Shown here piece after piece: positions 45,689 to 54,755 of a stretch of DNA of 64,000 bases. The stretch comes from Dacryopinax spathularia. Lineage: Eukaryota > Basidiomycota > Dacrymycetes > Dacrymycetales > Dacrymycetaceae. Both the position numbers and the translations under genes were made by a program. The notes beneath the pieces are model-generated. The model was not told where the DNA came from. It saw only the letters and a list, made by a program, of their open reading frames with translations, and did not search any database. The number at the start of each line of letters is the position of its first letter. The first letter of the stretch is position 1. The stretch lies in assembly GCA_037974965.1 (NCBI GenBank), contig JBBPFI010000016.1:682001-746000 (forward strand), given 5' to 3'.

Positions 45689-46155
45689 TCACGACGACCC
45701 AAACGAGAATTGTATCCCTGCAAGCGTAGACTCCTCCCATAGTCCATCATCAGCGTTCTTTACCGTGACGGCAGCCTGGTAGCTTGGCAGTTCGGCATCG
45801 GCGTCGTCACCATAGCCCATCAAAGCCGTTTCACGATTCATGCCCTCATCATCTCTCCGCTGTGCTCCTCGTCGCCCCCCCTGCTGTTCCTCCCTGTCTC
45901 GCACTCTGCGTATCCCGTCTCGAGCAGCTTCCAGCAGTCTCAACTCGCGAGCATGCGCCTCCATCTGTCGCTTTTGGTCTTGCTCGCGCCATCTCTTGAG
46001 TTCGAGGAGGACGCCGCCGACAAGAATGATCATGAAAACTAAGACTTCAGATGGATGAGCTCGATGTGGTTCATCAGGGATGACCAGGCACAATGCATGC
46101 AGATTGACAAGCCGGGCAGACTGTACCCATTGAGCGGTTGTGCTCCCTCCTCCAT
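45689..46155 (-). CDS. Small single-pass membrane protein (family member 5), lacking the terminal PPxY
   Basis: Exons 46092-46155 and 45689-46044 encode 139 residues. The start MEEGAQPLNGYS and a phase-1 intron lead into the helix FLVFMIILVGGVLLEL, then KRWREQDQKRQ and a long charged helix. ELPSYQAAVTVKNADDG matches the array relatives, but the frame then ends IQFSFGSS without the C-terminal PPxY found in all other members. The donor is a weaker GTGCCT, chosen because it keeps the phase conserved in the family. It may be a decaying copy or a variant with one PY motif. Confidence 0.62.
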
Positions 46156-46691
46156 CCCTCAATCCTCAGAGAGTGGGGCGTCACAGGCCTGCGGTAGAGA
46201 TGCTACGCCACGGAGAGTCCGCCAGCGTACTGGTGCTTAAAAAATCAGGCAAGAGGCAGGTTTCAGTTCAAGGCGAGAATGAACCCAGTCTATTATAGGA
46301 GGATGGGAATTATAGGGGGATGGGATCTTGCTCAGCATTGGATACAGGCAGTGGATGACGCTACCTGTACCACTCTACAAGCGGGAAGAGGGGATGGAGC
46401 AGAGGTCTGCAAAGTGCTGGGACGGCGTAGTTTGAAGCCTAATGGGGTTCGTCGACGCCATGCCTCATTGTCAGGGTTAAAGTTGTTGACGAGGAATTAG
46501 GGACTGCTAGAGAATCGCAACCCCATTTGGCAAAAAGTAACATGTTGGGGCTTTGCGCGGATCGACGTCCGGCGGTTACTACATTTGGATAGTTCCTTTG
46601 CAGCGCATCATTAGTTCCGGCAAGATAGAGGAGGTATGGAGCATGATACATACAGTGTATTCGTCTCGGGGAAGCGTGTTCCGCGACGAGA
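46156..46691. other. Intergenic region
   Basis: Spacer of about 0.5 kb in the membrane-protein array, with no further gene recognisable. Confidence 0.45.
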
Positions 46692-47195
46692 TCATGCCTC
46701 ATACTCCGGTGGTCTAGGCGCTTCTACAGGAGCTGCTCGTTCCACCGTCGGAACAGGGATCTCTGTAGGCACCTCGGACGGCTGCAGGACCGTATCATTC
46801 GCAGCTGCCGGATAGCTCGGCAGCTCCGGATCGCTTCCTTCATCTTGGCGCACAACACCCCTCGACCCCTCTCTCCTTTCCCTCTCAACTCTTTCCCTCT
46901 CGGCTCTTTCCCTCGCCCGTTGCTCATCGCGTCTCCGAAGATCGTCCAAGTCTGCCCGCATCCGACCAGCCATCTCCTCACGATGTGCACTCAGCAGCTG
47001 GGCCTTCGCCTCCACGTCCGCCCGTATTCGTCTGATTTGCCATTTTCGAAGAAGCGCTCCGATGGCAGTTCCCGATAACAATATCAAGACGGCTGGAACT
47101 CCAGTTAGACGGGGACACCGTACGGAAGAGATGAAGCACGCACCGATGACGAAGTACTTGATATTGCCACCGCTGGTGTCGACGCCTTGAGCCAT
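46692..47195 (-). CDS. Small single-pass membrane protein with PY motifs (family member 6)
   Basis: Exons 47144-47195 and 46692-47098 encode 152 residues. MAQGVDTSGGNIKYFVI is followed by a 45-bp phase-1 intron and the helix VPAVLILLSGTAIGALL, then RKWQIRRIR. A long E/R-rich helix (RAERERVERERRE) probably forms a coiled coil. ELPSYPAA, LQPSEV and a terminal RPPEYEA complete the family pattern. The unspliced frame is also open, so intron retention would give a protein with a 15-residue insert in front of the helix. Confidence 0.75.
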   Translation of the reverse strand: MAQGVDTSGGNIKYFVIGACFISSVRCPRLTGVPAVLILLSGTAIGALLRKWQIRRIRADVEAKAQLLSAHREEMAGRMRADLDDLRRRDEQRARERAERERVERERREGSRGVVRQDEGSDPELPSYPAAANDTVLQPSEVPTEIPVPTVERAAPVEAPRPPEYEA

Positions 47196-48304
47196 TCGTC
47201 TCGAAGCTTTGTTTAGAGTATGTTGTAGATAGATGATAGTTGTGGAAGCCTGCGACTGGTGAGTCGTTACCACAGGCTGTCGTTCTTGTAGGTTGATCGT
47301 CCCAGAGGTCGCGGCAATTCACGCACCCAGGGTACATACTATCTACCGCTTGCACTAGACGACCAGCGGTGCCCTCAGGACAGCCAGGACAGCCCGCCCG
47401 GGGAATACCATAGCCATCAGGCGAATTTCGTTCAGTCTGAGCTGTATCATCCACCTTGCGGTATCGCCGATACAGCAGGACTCGCACACCCAGCTGTCCG
47501 CCTGGCTGTGTCCAAGGCAGAATTGAAAGGTACATTACTCGGAGTAGTATGATCCATTGTTGTGAGACTGTGCGTCCTTCTGATATGGTTGCTGATATGG
47601 GCAGGTGATGTGGAAGAGCAATGGGAACAATGTACAGCTTGTTGACAGGAGCGACAATGTCCTGGAATGAAGGCGGCTTTTGGGCTGTACAGACTTCGGC
47701 ATTAAACGGGGCTATCTCCGATAGGCCTTTTTGTCGACCACGGTATCTCTCACCCGGTTAAACAAATGGGAAATGGTGCATGTATACAGTGAGATGCACA
47801 AGATCTAAAAGGATTTGGGGTTGAACGACTCCAACGAACGTGCGATGGTACTTAGCTCAGTTCTGATCTCAACTGGTGAACGTGATTCCCCCTGCCACGC
47901 TGTCAACTACAAGGCTGGACATCATGATCATTTATGCATGTCTCGAGAGGGCGATGCATCACACAATCGTACACATGGAGGGAACTGCCTGTATACAGCA
48001 CAGTCGTATTAGGGGCATAGCGAACTTTACGAAGCCGGAGCTGCACCGCGTGAATGTCACTATTTCTCTGGTCTAGCGATGCCAGAACTGCCCCATACCG
48101 CCCTGTTAAACATGTTGAGCAGAACTCGGTGCACGTTGAGATTGGACCTGTCTAGAGCAGGGCGAGACGTGCAAGTTCGGGCTCGTCGAAGGGAGGCAGT
48201 AGTGCTCCTCGTCGGGGGTCGACCGTAATCCTGCGCTAGGTCATCATTTCCTGTAAGAAATAATAGGAGGCATGATTCACATAGTATACGTCCTTCTAGT
48301 TGGG
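47196..48304. other. Intergenic region within the array
   Basis: About 1.1 kb without supported genes. A fifth array copy could have been here, but I find no hydrophobic helix followed by an LPSY motif on either strand. Confidence 0.45.
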
Positions 48305-48813
48305 TCACCTAGCGTAGGACGAAGTATCATAATGCGGCGGTCCGAACACTTCAGCAACAGCTGCAGGTTCTCCGGTCCGGACAAGTACCTCCGACGGCGG
48401 TACAATCACGTCCTTTACTGCCGCCTGGTAGCTCGGCAGCTCCAGATCACCTCCCTCGGCCTGGCCTACAACAGCACCTGGACCTTCTGTCGTCTCCCTC
48501 TCGTCCCCTCTTCCCGTCCTTCGTTCATCATGCCTCTGAAGATCGTTGGCGTGGGAGAGTATGCTGAGACCAACCGGAAAACTCTGCTGCGCGCGCAGTT
48601 CGCGCCCTTGTGTCTCCAAGTCGGCCTGCTTGCGCCTCATATGCGTCCTCATGAGGATAGCTCCTACAACGGCCGCCAATGACAATGTTGCACTTAGCAC
48701 TACAATCCCCGGTAAGCTGCGACTCTCCGGTGAAAAGAGGAGGAATGAGCACCGATCACCAAAACGGGCCCGCTGACTCGGGCATTGATAGGGCCGCTGG
48801 GTGGCTCGCTCAT
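48305..48813 (-). CDS. Small single-pass membrane protein with PY motifs (family member 7)
   Basis: Exons 48753-48813 and 48305-48699 encode 151 residues. MSEPPSGPINARVSGPVLVI precedes a phase-1 intron and the helix VLSATLSLAAVVGAILM, followed by RTHMRRKQADLE. The tail has ELPSYQAAVKDVIVPPSEV and GPPHYDTSSYAR at the C-terminus. It shares the LPSYQAA and PSEV blocks with the other array members and closes the tandem array on its upstream side. An adaptor function for a WW-domain ubiquitin ligase is inferred from motif layout. Confidence 0.75.
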
Positions 48814-49692
48814 AGCCTCATACGTCTGGCAGTGACAGCCGCCCTTCTTGTGAGCCGTAAGTGGATGACGAGGTGAGTGAGGTGAGCGTATTTTGCGATT
48901 GGCGGTCTGATTCGTGGCGTTGTTGACAGACATCTGGGACACAAGCTATATCTCTTCGTCCCCGCTGACCGCGAGGAGCTGTTAAGCTCGCTTGCCATAC
49001 AAAGCGGGGAATTAACGCTAGCCATCAGAAGATTGGGAGGCCTCTGACGTACATTACGCACCTCGCGATGTCATTCCCATATCAGGTACATGGGAGCTGG
49101 AGCATGCCACCTTGCTGTGCTCTCCGCCGCAGATACAGAGAGCGTGGACCCAATTTTGTGGTGGTAAAACGTGGAATAGAGTGTTCCGTCGTGGTGATCC
49201 GCAAGGCGCGCTCTGAAAAAAAGTGAATGATGAGCAGCGGCAACGAGCATGAAGAACCAGTCAGAGACGCAACGGGTATGAATGTTACTCTTTGCGGAAG
49301 AGCTTTGCTTTTGTGTTGCGACACACCACGAGGCATTGTGACGACAGTCGACCCCTTTGACCCTAGCTCCATATCAGAAGATGAGCCCGATTCGGCAAGC
49401 GCCGGGATTCAGGAGATAGCCAGTGAACGTCATCGAGAGGGAGAAGAATTCCAGTGGGTACGTGCGCGCGATTTACATAGCAAAGGCGAAAGTGCGGCAC
49501 TGACACGTAGTTGTGCTCCGGGATGCTGCACGAGATATTGGGCAGGACTGATATTAGATGGATTGATGCGAACAGAACGATAAATCTATCACCTAACTAT
49601 GATGAGGCTCCGAGTTCGGTTCAAGCTATGATGAGCTCACCCAAAGCAGGCGCCCCCGCCCTCGCTAAACGCTCGCCACAGAATCGTTCGAC
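48814..49692. other. Intergenic region
   Basis: About 0.9 kb between the array and the GPHR gene. No gene, RNA or repeat recognised. Confidence 0.5.
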
Positions 49693-51694
49693 TTATCCCT
49701 CCACCCAAAGCCACCTCCCCGCCCGCCACACGCCCCAGCAAACGCAAGTAATGAAGAAGCTGACGTCAAAGATCCGCCCGAACATCTCAAACCGCGGTAG
49801 GAGCGCGAACAGGGGTTCTTCTGAGCCAGCCGAGGTGGGGACGGACGAGCGGAGTTGTACGAGGGTTGACAGGAGGTACATGCCCTGTGTGGATCGTCAG
49901 GCAAAAGGCTTAGAACGGATGAAACAGAGGCACGGACCATTATTTGGGTCAGGATGAGAAGCAGGAACGAGGCGATCGTGTTCCGGCTCGTCACTTTGAG
50001 AGCCTGCGCAGAGCGAGTGAGCGTACAGCATATAGGGGGAGAAAGTGCGACGCACCTTCGCCACATTCCGCATCATCAGCCTCACATTCCCTCCCACGAC
50101 CACGCCGACCAAGATTAAACTGATCTGACGTCCGAGCAGCTGGACATCCACGCTCGACCTGTCAATAAATGGTAGGTGTGCAACGGCGAGCGCAAGGATA
50201 TAGGTGATGATGTCAGGGACGTTCCACTCCTTGTTCGCGGTGGTGGATCGACGGGTAAGGATGAGTGGAAGGACGATGTTGGATATAACCTGCCAAAGAT
50301 CAGAGCAAGCTCGATGGAACTTAGGAATAACGAGATGGACGAACGGAGATGATACGGAAAGCGCAGTAAATGCCAAACAGCAGTGTGGCGGCATTCCATA
50401 GTCGGCCTTTGAGGGTCTTCGAGTACTCCATCCTAGCCTATATGCAACTTCCAGCTCGACGCTAGCATGAAGACACGAGTGGAACGCACCCTCTTCGCCC
50501 GCATGCTTTCCAGGTCTCGGCTCATCTTCTCCTCCAACGCTCTCATTGCACCCACCTCCGCTGTAAGAGCGCGGTTCTCGCTCGCGCCCTTGCCGAACAC
50601 TTTACCCCACACCCCCACCTCACCCCTCGTCTCTGCAAGTCGTTCTTGCTCCCTTGTGCGTTCGCTCAGATCGTTTCGCAGGCGGGTGAGAGAGTACTCG
50701 GTACTTGTTATATCGGTCGGTTTCGGTAATGGACCGGGCCGGAGTGCGAGTACGAGCTCGTGAGTGGCGTGCAAGGATGCCAAAGCAGAGAGCACGCTCA
50801 GGATGATCACGCCTAGTAGAATGAGGCGGGCAAGGAAGGAGTCGAACAGTGTTGGTATAGGCACGGGCGGAAGCGGGATCTGGAACAGGAGGAGGACGTA
50901 TAGAAGGAAGGGGACGAAAACCGCAAGTAGGCGGAGAAGAGTGGGTCGCGCTTTGGAGGGAGGAAGGCGGCCGAAGATCAGCAGATGGAGTTCTAGGAGA
51001 GGACAGGCGAGAAGGATGAGGAGGGAGGCGGCGAGGAGGGACCCGCGGAAGTTCATCACTCGAGCTCTGCGGTAACGAACACGTCAGGATGGAGTCATGG
51101 AGGGGCAGGGGGAGGGCGCACGGCTCATGAAGAATGTCCGTCGCCTGAAAGAGCACAAGCACGAACAAGGTGCAAGTCTCGGCGAACACCGTGCCAAACA
51201 CGCTCCTCGAAAGGACGCTGTGCGTCAGCTGAGTCGCAGCAGTATCAAGGACCTTCTCCAATAACGATCCCCTCGGTCTCACTCTTCCCCCTCCAGCACC
51301 AGATCCCAAACTAAGATCAATAGCTGATGGATCGTCGCCATCTACGGGCGGTCTCCGCCATGTCCAGCCATTTTGCCCATTGGCCGATATTGGCATTGGA
51401 AGCAGGCTGATCTCCTCGACGGAGGAACGGCGGGAGAGCGATCCATCAACATACTGCCTGATAGGACTAGACGGCGCAGATGGTGTTCCTACCACAGTAG
51501 GGTCGGATATGTGTCGAAGATCCGAGTAGATCGTTTGTAGCACTGCAGCACATGTGAGGGTTCAGTTTAACTGGAATTTGACGACATGATGCGTACAGAA
51601 TCGGCGGCACAGGTAAAACAGACCCGCTCTGTCTGCTCGTCAGCTTCTTACCACAATTGGCATTCAAAGCTTCGAAGCGCACCTTACGAGGCAT
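49693..51694 (-). CDS. Golgi pH regulator (GPHR/GTG family) membrane protein
   Basis: Seven exons (51652-51694, 51122-51542, 50490-51066, 50345-50437, 50056-50289, 49938-50003, 49693-49884) encode 541 residues. Hydrophobic helices lie around VFAETCTLFVLVLFQATDIL, SLLAASLLILLACPLLELHL and LLRLLAVFVPFLLYVLLLF. They are followed by a cytosolic coiled-coil region, the GRLWNAATLLFGIYCAFRII segment and the conserved LGRQISLILVGVVVGGNVR helix, then a C-terminal pair ending RAGRWLWVEG. This order matches GPHR_N plus ABA_GPCR domains. Known relatives form anion channels that acidify the Golgi. The N-terminus before the first helix is longer than usual and Ser/Gly-rich. Start chosen at MPRKVRFEA, joined by a GTAAGA intron to VLQTIYSDL. 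Confidence 0.9.
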
Positions 51695-52215
51695 ACTGCA
51701 CCAGTATCAATTATTAGCGCAGCAGTCGACATGGTGGGCTACAGCAGAAAAGCGCAGTTCGGAACGGCGGCGTCAAATGATGGAATGGAGCTCACGAGCG
51801 CTAGGACCCTTGCTTTCCCGCTGACCACCACGTCGTCTGCCAACAAAACGTGAGAAGCTCATCGACGCCTGTTATATTGTCTATCATTTCCCCAATGAAT
51901 AAATGGAATTGCTCCTCCAGGGCGTTACAGAAATTTATATCGCAGAAGATGATAATGATGAGTATTAAAAAAAGGCTGGACTACATGAGAAAGCGGACGT
52001 ATTCCTGGCACGCGCACCCGGTCGATCCTCTGTCAACGCGGCGCGCATACATTTTGACGCGTCATTGGGGCGTCTCGCGTCCGTTGACTCTTGCTCTGCA
52101 CGTCCACTCTCTTCCACTTTCTCTGGCTCATCCTCTGCATATACGTCCTTACGCTTCGATCTCTGACACAGGACGTTGATATCGGTATCCTATCTCTCAA
52201 CAGCCTTAGCTCACT
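51695..52215. other. Divergent promoter region between GPHR and an F-box gene
   Basis: Contains an ACGCGT core at 52057-52062 with further GCGTC/GACGC elements to about 52075, some 150 bp upstream of the F-box start. A short pyrimidine-rich leader follows. No gene. Confidence 0.45.
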
Positions 52216-53586
52216 ATGCGCAACCTCAAGAAACCCCGCAATCTGAAGCTCACCAAAGATAACATCGCGGTGGGCGATTACAACGTACAGAGCTCTTCCA
52301 TCGACCGTCTCTCAGACGACGTCTTCACGATCATCTTCGAGTTGTGCGCGAACGAGACGCAGGGCCCGGCTCATGATGCCAACTGGTCAGGAGGGCGGTA
52401 TAGCTCGCCTCAGGATGAGCCTTTTCAACTGGTATGCGCACATGTGTGCCGCCGATGGCGAGACATTATTTTCCGTACCTCCACTGTTTGGTCCAAGATC
52501 AGGATTGAAGATCGAAGGTCTCTCCAGTTCGCAAAGCACGTGATTCCGCTGATCTCGTGCCGCTTTGGCTTGCTCGTCTGCTTCGGTTGCTCCCCCACCC
52601 GTACTATCGGCGCCTTCTTCAAGCAGCTATCTCTCTACCTGGATCGTCATGGGGAGCGCCTGTCTTCACTTCGACTGAACATGTGCCCCCATGGCATCGT
52701 GAACTTCTTTGCTAGTCTTAAAAGGCCATTACAGAGGACACTTATCCTCGAATGTACTACGCCGGCGTGCAATTGGCGGGGTGGCGTACTGCTAGGCGAA
52801 TCCGCTACAGACTTCGCTCTACGCGGTTTCGACGAACTCCGCCACCTAACACTCAGGTCCTGTCCTCTGCCAAGTACCTCCGTTACAAATCCATGGCTCC
52901 TATCGCTTCGCCTTTCCAACGCGATCCTTGGCAATCCGCATCATCTCTCGTGGTACTTATCCATGACCCCTAACATCCGAGAACTGGACATTTACTGGCA
53001 GATCCCGGATCCCAGACGTTCTCTGCCTCCCAGCACCATATCCCCCGTCTCCATGCCGCTGCCTTTGAATCTTGACCGCCTCGAGCGCCTGAAGCTCGCT
53101 GCGTTCGCCTTCTTCCCACTCCCATCCTCGTTTTTCAATGCAGTCTTTCCGACTCTGTACGACCTTTGCTTGAACGTTGAAGGGATACCCGAAGATCGCA
53201 TCTCAGAGGTCGTGGAGTTTACCCTCCAGCAGCCGTCAATAGCCATGCTCACGATAAACGGGGATAATTGCTGCCGGAAAATGCCTTCGACAGTCTGCTG
53301 TCGCATTCTCGAACGGCTCTCCAAGACCATTCAATCCGATAGCGCCAAGTTGCTCCCCAACCTGACTACCCTGGCGATTTCTGCAACAGCTCATTCCGAA
53401 ACGGGAGAACGACGCAAGATGTTTGCGCCGACATGCGCTGAATTGCTGTGCCTCCTCGTTGAGAAACGGATCGACGTGGGCTACCCGCTGCGGCAACTGG
53501 TGGTAACACCTCCGGCACAGTCAGCCTTTGCAGCGGTGCAGAACAAGTTGCATCTCATTGGCCGGGCCTCTCTTGAGGACTTCTAA
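52216..53586 (+). CDS. F-box domain protein with LRR-like region
   Basis: Intronless, 456 residues. A short basic N-terminus (MRNLKKPRNLKLTK) leads quickly to the F-box DRLSDDVFTIIFELCANE at about residue 31 and HVCRRWRDIIFRTSTVW. Conserved group blocks follow: LISCRFGLLVCFGCSPTRT, LDRHGERLSSLRLNMCP and GIVNFFASLKRP, all shared with the interrupted gene at 27141. LRR-like strands (LRHLTLRSCPLPS, LLSLRLSNA) complete the protein. A probable substrate receptor of an SCF ubiquitin ligase, closest to the genes at 27141 and 29417. Confidence 0.87.
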   Translation: MRNLKKPRNLKLTKDNIAVGDYNVQSSSIDRLSDDVFTIIFELCANETQGPAHDANWSGGRYSSPQDEPFQLVCAHVCRRWRDIIFRTSTVWSKIRIEDRRSLQFAKHVIPLISCRFGLLVCFGCSPTRTIGAFFKQLSLYLDRHGERLSSLRLNMCPHGIVNFFASLKRPLQRTLILECTTPACNWRGGVLLGESATDFALRGFDELRHLTLRSCPLPSTSVTNPWLLSLRLSNAILGNPHHLSWYLSMTPNIRELDIYWQIPDPRRSLPPSTISPVSMPLPLNLDRLERLKLAAFAFFPLPSSFFNAVFPTLYDLCLNVEGIPEDRISEVVEFTLQQPSIAMLTINGDNCCRKMPSTVCCRILERLSKTIQSDSAKLLPNLTTLAISATAHSETGERRKMFAPTCAELLCLLVEKRIDVGYPLRQLVVTPPAQSAFAAVQNKLHLIGRASLEDF

Positions 53587-54378
53587 GGTTAGTCGGGTCG
53601 TTATCGGCTTGATTTGCCCGTATGACTAATCACTGTCCTCGCAGAGCTGCCTCGGCATGCTTCCGACTCACATTGCTCTAGCGCTGCAGTCGCTCCGATG
53701 CGATAATACAAGAAAAGGAAAGGGGAGCTGAAGAAAGACATGATAATCAAAGAAAAGAATGAAAGACAGAGAGCGGGAGCAGGAGGGATTTCAACTGCAG
53801 GCACAGACAAGCGCCTCACCCTTACTCCTGCCGTCCTCTTACCGTGTCCAACAGTCTTCACTGTGTTTGGGCAATCATTATTATACTGTGCGCAGAAAAT
53901 GCCATGTGATGATATGGACTAAGCAGCAGAGCTGCGGCACGACAAATGGGGCAGAGATCTCCTGAGGTGGTGTAGAGTGTTTTGCCACTCTCCGTAAGCG
54001 TCCGTCAACTTCCTGCAGGATGAGAGCCTTGCCTTCCTTCTTGCAGATCTACACGCCTACGGTGCGGTGGACATAGTAAGAGAGCGAGAAGAAGGGAACC
54101 CTGCGGCGTCAGGTAGGTCGTGAGGGGCTTGTGCGGTCAGGCAAGCCGCAACCCAGGAAAACGGAGCATTGTGGCGCGGCCTTGCTGATCAGACGACTGC
54201 GGAACGATGGCAGCTATGTTGCGAAGCAGCTATATTGGTACCCATTCGGCATCTCAGATGTGGCCAAATACCCAAAGATCCTGTCAGCCTGCATCTACAT
54301 CATTAACCGCATTCAGGGGGGCATGGAAGGAAGCTTTTGAAGGTGAGTGTAGGGCACGTACGAGAAGTTCTTGCATGT
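53587..54378. other. Intergenic region left of the transposon
   Basis: About 0.8 kb of host sequence between the F-box gene and the transposon end. No gene supported. Confidence 0.5.
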
Positions 54379-54700
54379 CACTAGGGTCCTAGTGCGCGCT
54401 GACTGTCAGTGCGCGCGATCAGTAAAGGAAGCGCTGAGAGTCAGCGCCTGAAGCACTGAGTTCTCAGTGTGATCGCGCACTGACTCTCAGCGCAAAATGT
54501 CCGTTTTCAGCGCGCGATTACACTGACAGTCAGTGTATTAGATAGTTAATATCATTATATTTTTCACTGATTTAATGAGTGTGCAGGACACTGACTTTGT
54601 CAGTGTCCCTGGTGCTGAGCATATCACTGAGGTTAAGTGCGCGCGAGCGCTGACAGTAAGTGTGTAATGTAATGTATTTTCAGCGCGAGGTACATTGGTT
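54379..54700. repeat. Terminal palindrome and subterminal repeat zone of the transposon
   Basis: After the terminal palindrome come many variations of GCGCGCTGAC, TGACTGTCA, TGACAGTCA, CTGAGAGTCAGCG and CACTGACTCTCAGCGC in both orientations. Subterminal repeat arrays of this sort are the binding sites of DNA-binding proteins in CACTA elements. The strong GCGC content in this strip contrasts with an AT-rich core around 54540-54580. Confidence 0.65.
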
Positions 54701-54755
54701 GTAGGTGTGTTAGAATCGTGAGCAACTAGGCATTCCCCCCTCTCCCCCTCATCGA

